Shown in pieces: positions 24,692 to 24,833 of a DNA stretch of 24,833 nt. The notes beneath the pieces are model-generated. The model was given only the letters and a program-made list of their open reading frames with translations. It did not search any database and was not told the DNA's origin. Every line of letters begins with the position of its first letter. The first letter of the stretch is position 1. The position numbers and the translations under genes were made by a program. Origin of the DNA: CAZQIC01 sp964593555 (GTDB lineage: Bacteria; Bacteroidota; Bacteroidia; JAFLBG01); the NCBI GenBank assembly GCA_964593555.1, contig CAZQIC010000064.1, forward strand, positions 1-24,833, written 5' to 3'.

Positions 24692-24833
24692 ATGGCCAAA
24701 AAAATTCTTTTTCTTTTATACGTTTTTATAATTTCCAGTGGAAACATATTTTCTCAGAACAATGAATGGGTTTGGCTGAGCGGAGAAAACACATTTGGTT
24801 CTGTAGGCTCTTACGGAGTAAAAGGTGTTAGCA
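24692..24833 (+). CDS. Partial exported protein, probably kelch-repeat type (5' end only)
   Basis: The frame opens at ATG 24692 and runs off the right edge after 47 codons. It begins MAKKILFLLYVFIISSGNIFSQ, a clear signal peptide with cleavage after FSQ at about residue 22. The next residues, NNEWVWLSGENTFGSVGSYGVKG, match the start I know from Bacteroidota secreted proteins whose kelch motifs read 'W.W..G....G.YG..G', often ending in a T9SS sorting domain; the kelch assignment rests on this short segment alone. It is divergent from pdhB, with 150 nt between the two starts. Confidence 0.7.
   Translation, partial: MAKKILFLLYVFIISSGNIFSQNNEWVWLSGENTFGSVGSYGVKGVS

Noticed and set aside
1..24833. 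Mobile element, prophage, defence system, tRNA or rRNA
   Set aside because: I looked on both strands for transposase, integrase, toxin-antitoxin, restriction or Cas motifs and for tRNA-like cloverleafs and saw none; the two broken genes have no flanking target duplications or inverted ends.

Overview
The window looks like a chromosomal stretch from an AT-rich, non-pathogen-like member of the Bacteroidota (Sphingobacteriales/Chitinophagales/Flavobacteriales-like; I cannot place it more finely). The evidence is three complete secreted proteins with type IX secretion (T9SS) C-terminal sorting domains (two type A-like, one type B 'gliding-motility-associated' type), a PF13568-like outer-membrane beta-barrel pair, a bacterial GH3-family enzyme, a TPR-SpoIIE signalling protein of Bacteroidota style, and promoter-like TAnnTTTG boxes, which are the Bacteroidota -7 consensus. 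I see no rRNA, tRNA, CRISPR array, insertion sequence, integrase or phage gene.

Layout. 13-3168 (+): a PolX/PHP-family protein followed 27 nt later by a GH3-family adenylating enzyme, probably one transcript. 3169-3404: a spacer with an imperfect 29-nt inverted repeat. 3405-4199 (+): an exported protein of unknown function, then 4305-4919 (+) a deoxynucleoside kinase. 4938-6953 (-): two tandem paralogous outer-membrane beta-barrel genes, of which the one at 4938-5838 is broken by a one-base frameshift near 5306. 7097-9947 (-): one transcription unit with a recognisable promoter, a membrane pyrophosphatase fused to a C-terminal YceI domain, and an intrinsic terminator. 9985-10038: a perfect 54-bp palindrome ending the next unit. 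10049-11971 (-): a T9SS cargo protein. 12115-13647 (-): a cytoplasmic helical protein of unknown function. 13813-18414 (+): a 1533-residue surface protein with a seven-blade SBBP propeller, six Ig-like repeats, PKD domains and a type B sorting domain, started by TTG. 18831-20591 (+): another T9SS cargo with a clear terminator. 20676-24541 (-): a possible three-gene run made of pyruvate dehydrogenase E1 beta, a frameshifted exported protein, and a TPR-SpoIIE phosphatase. 24692 to the right edge (+): the start of an exported, probably kelch-type protein.

How it fits together. The window mixes housekeeping functions (pyruvate dehydrogenase, deoxynucleoside salvage, PPi-driven ion pumping, a DNA-repair-type protein) with cell-surface functions. 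No complete new system stands out. The points most worth following are the pyrophosphatase-YceI fusion, a PolX protein whose polymerase carboxylates are all substituted while the PHP site is intact, and two separate single-base frameshifts that are either real gene decay or sequence errors.
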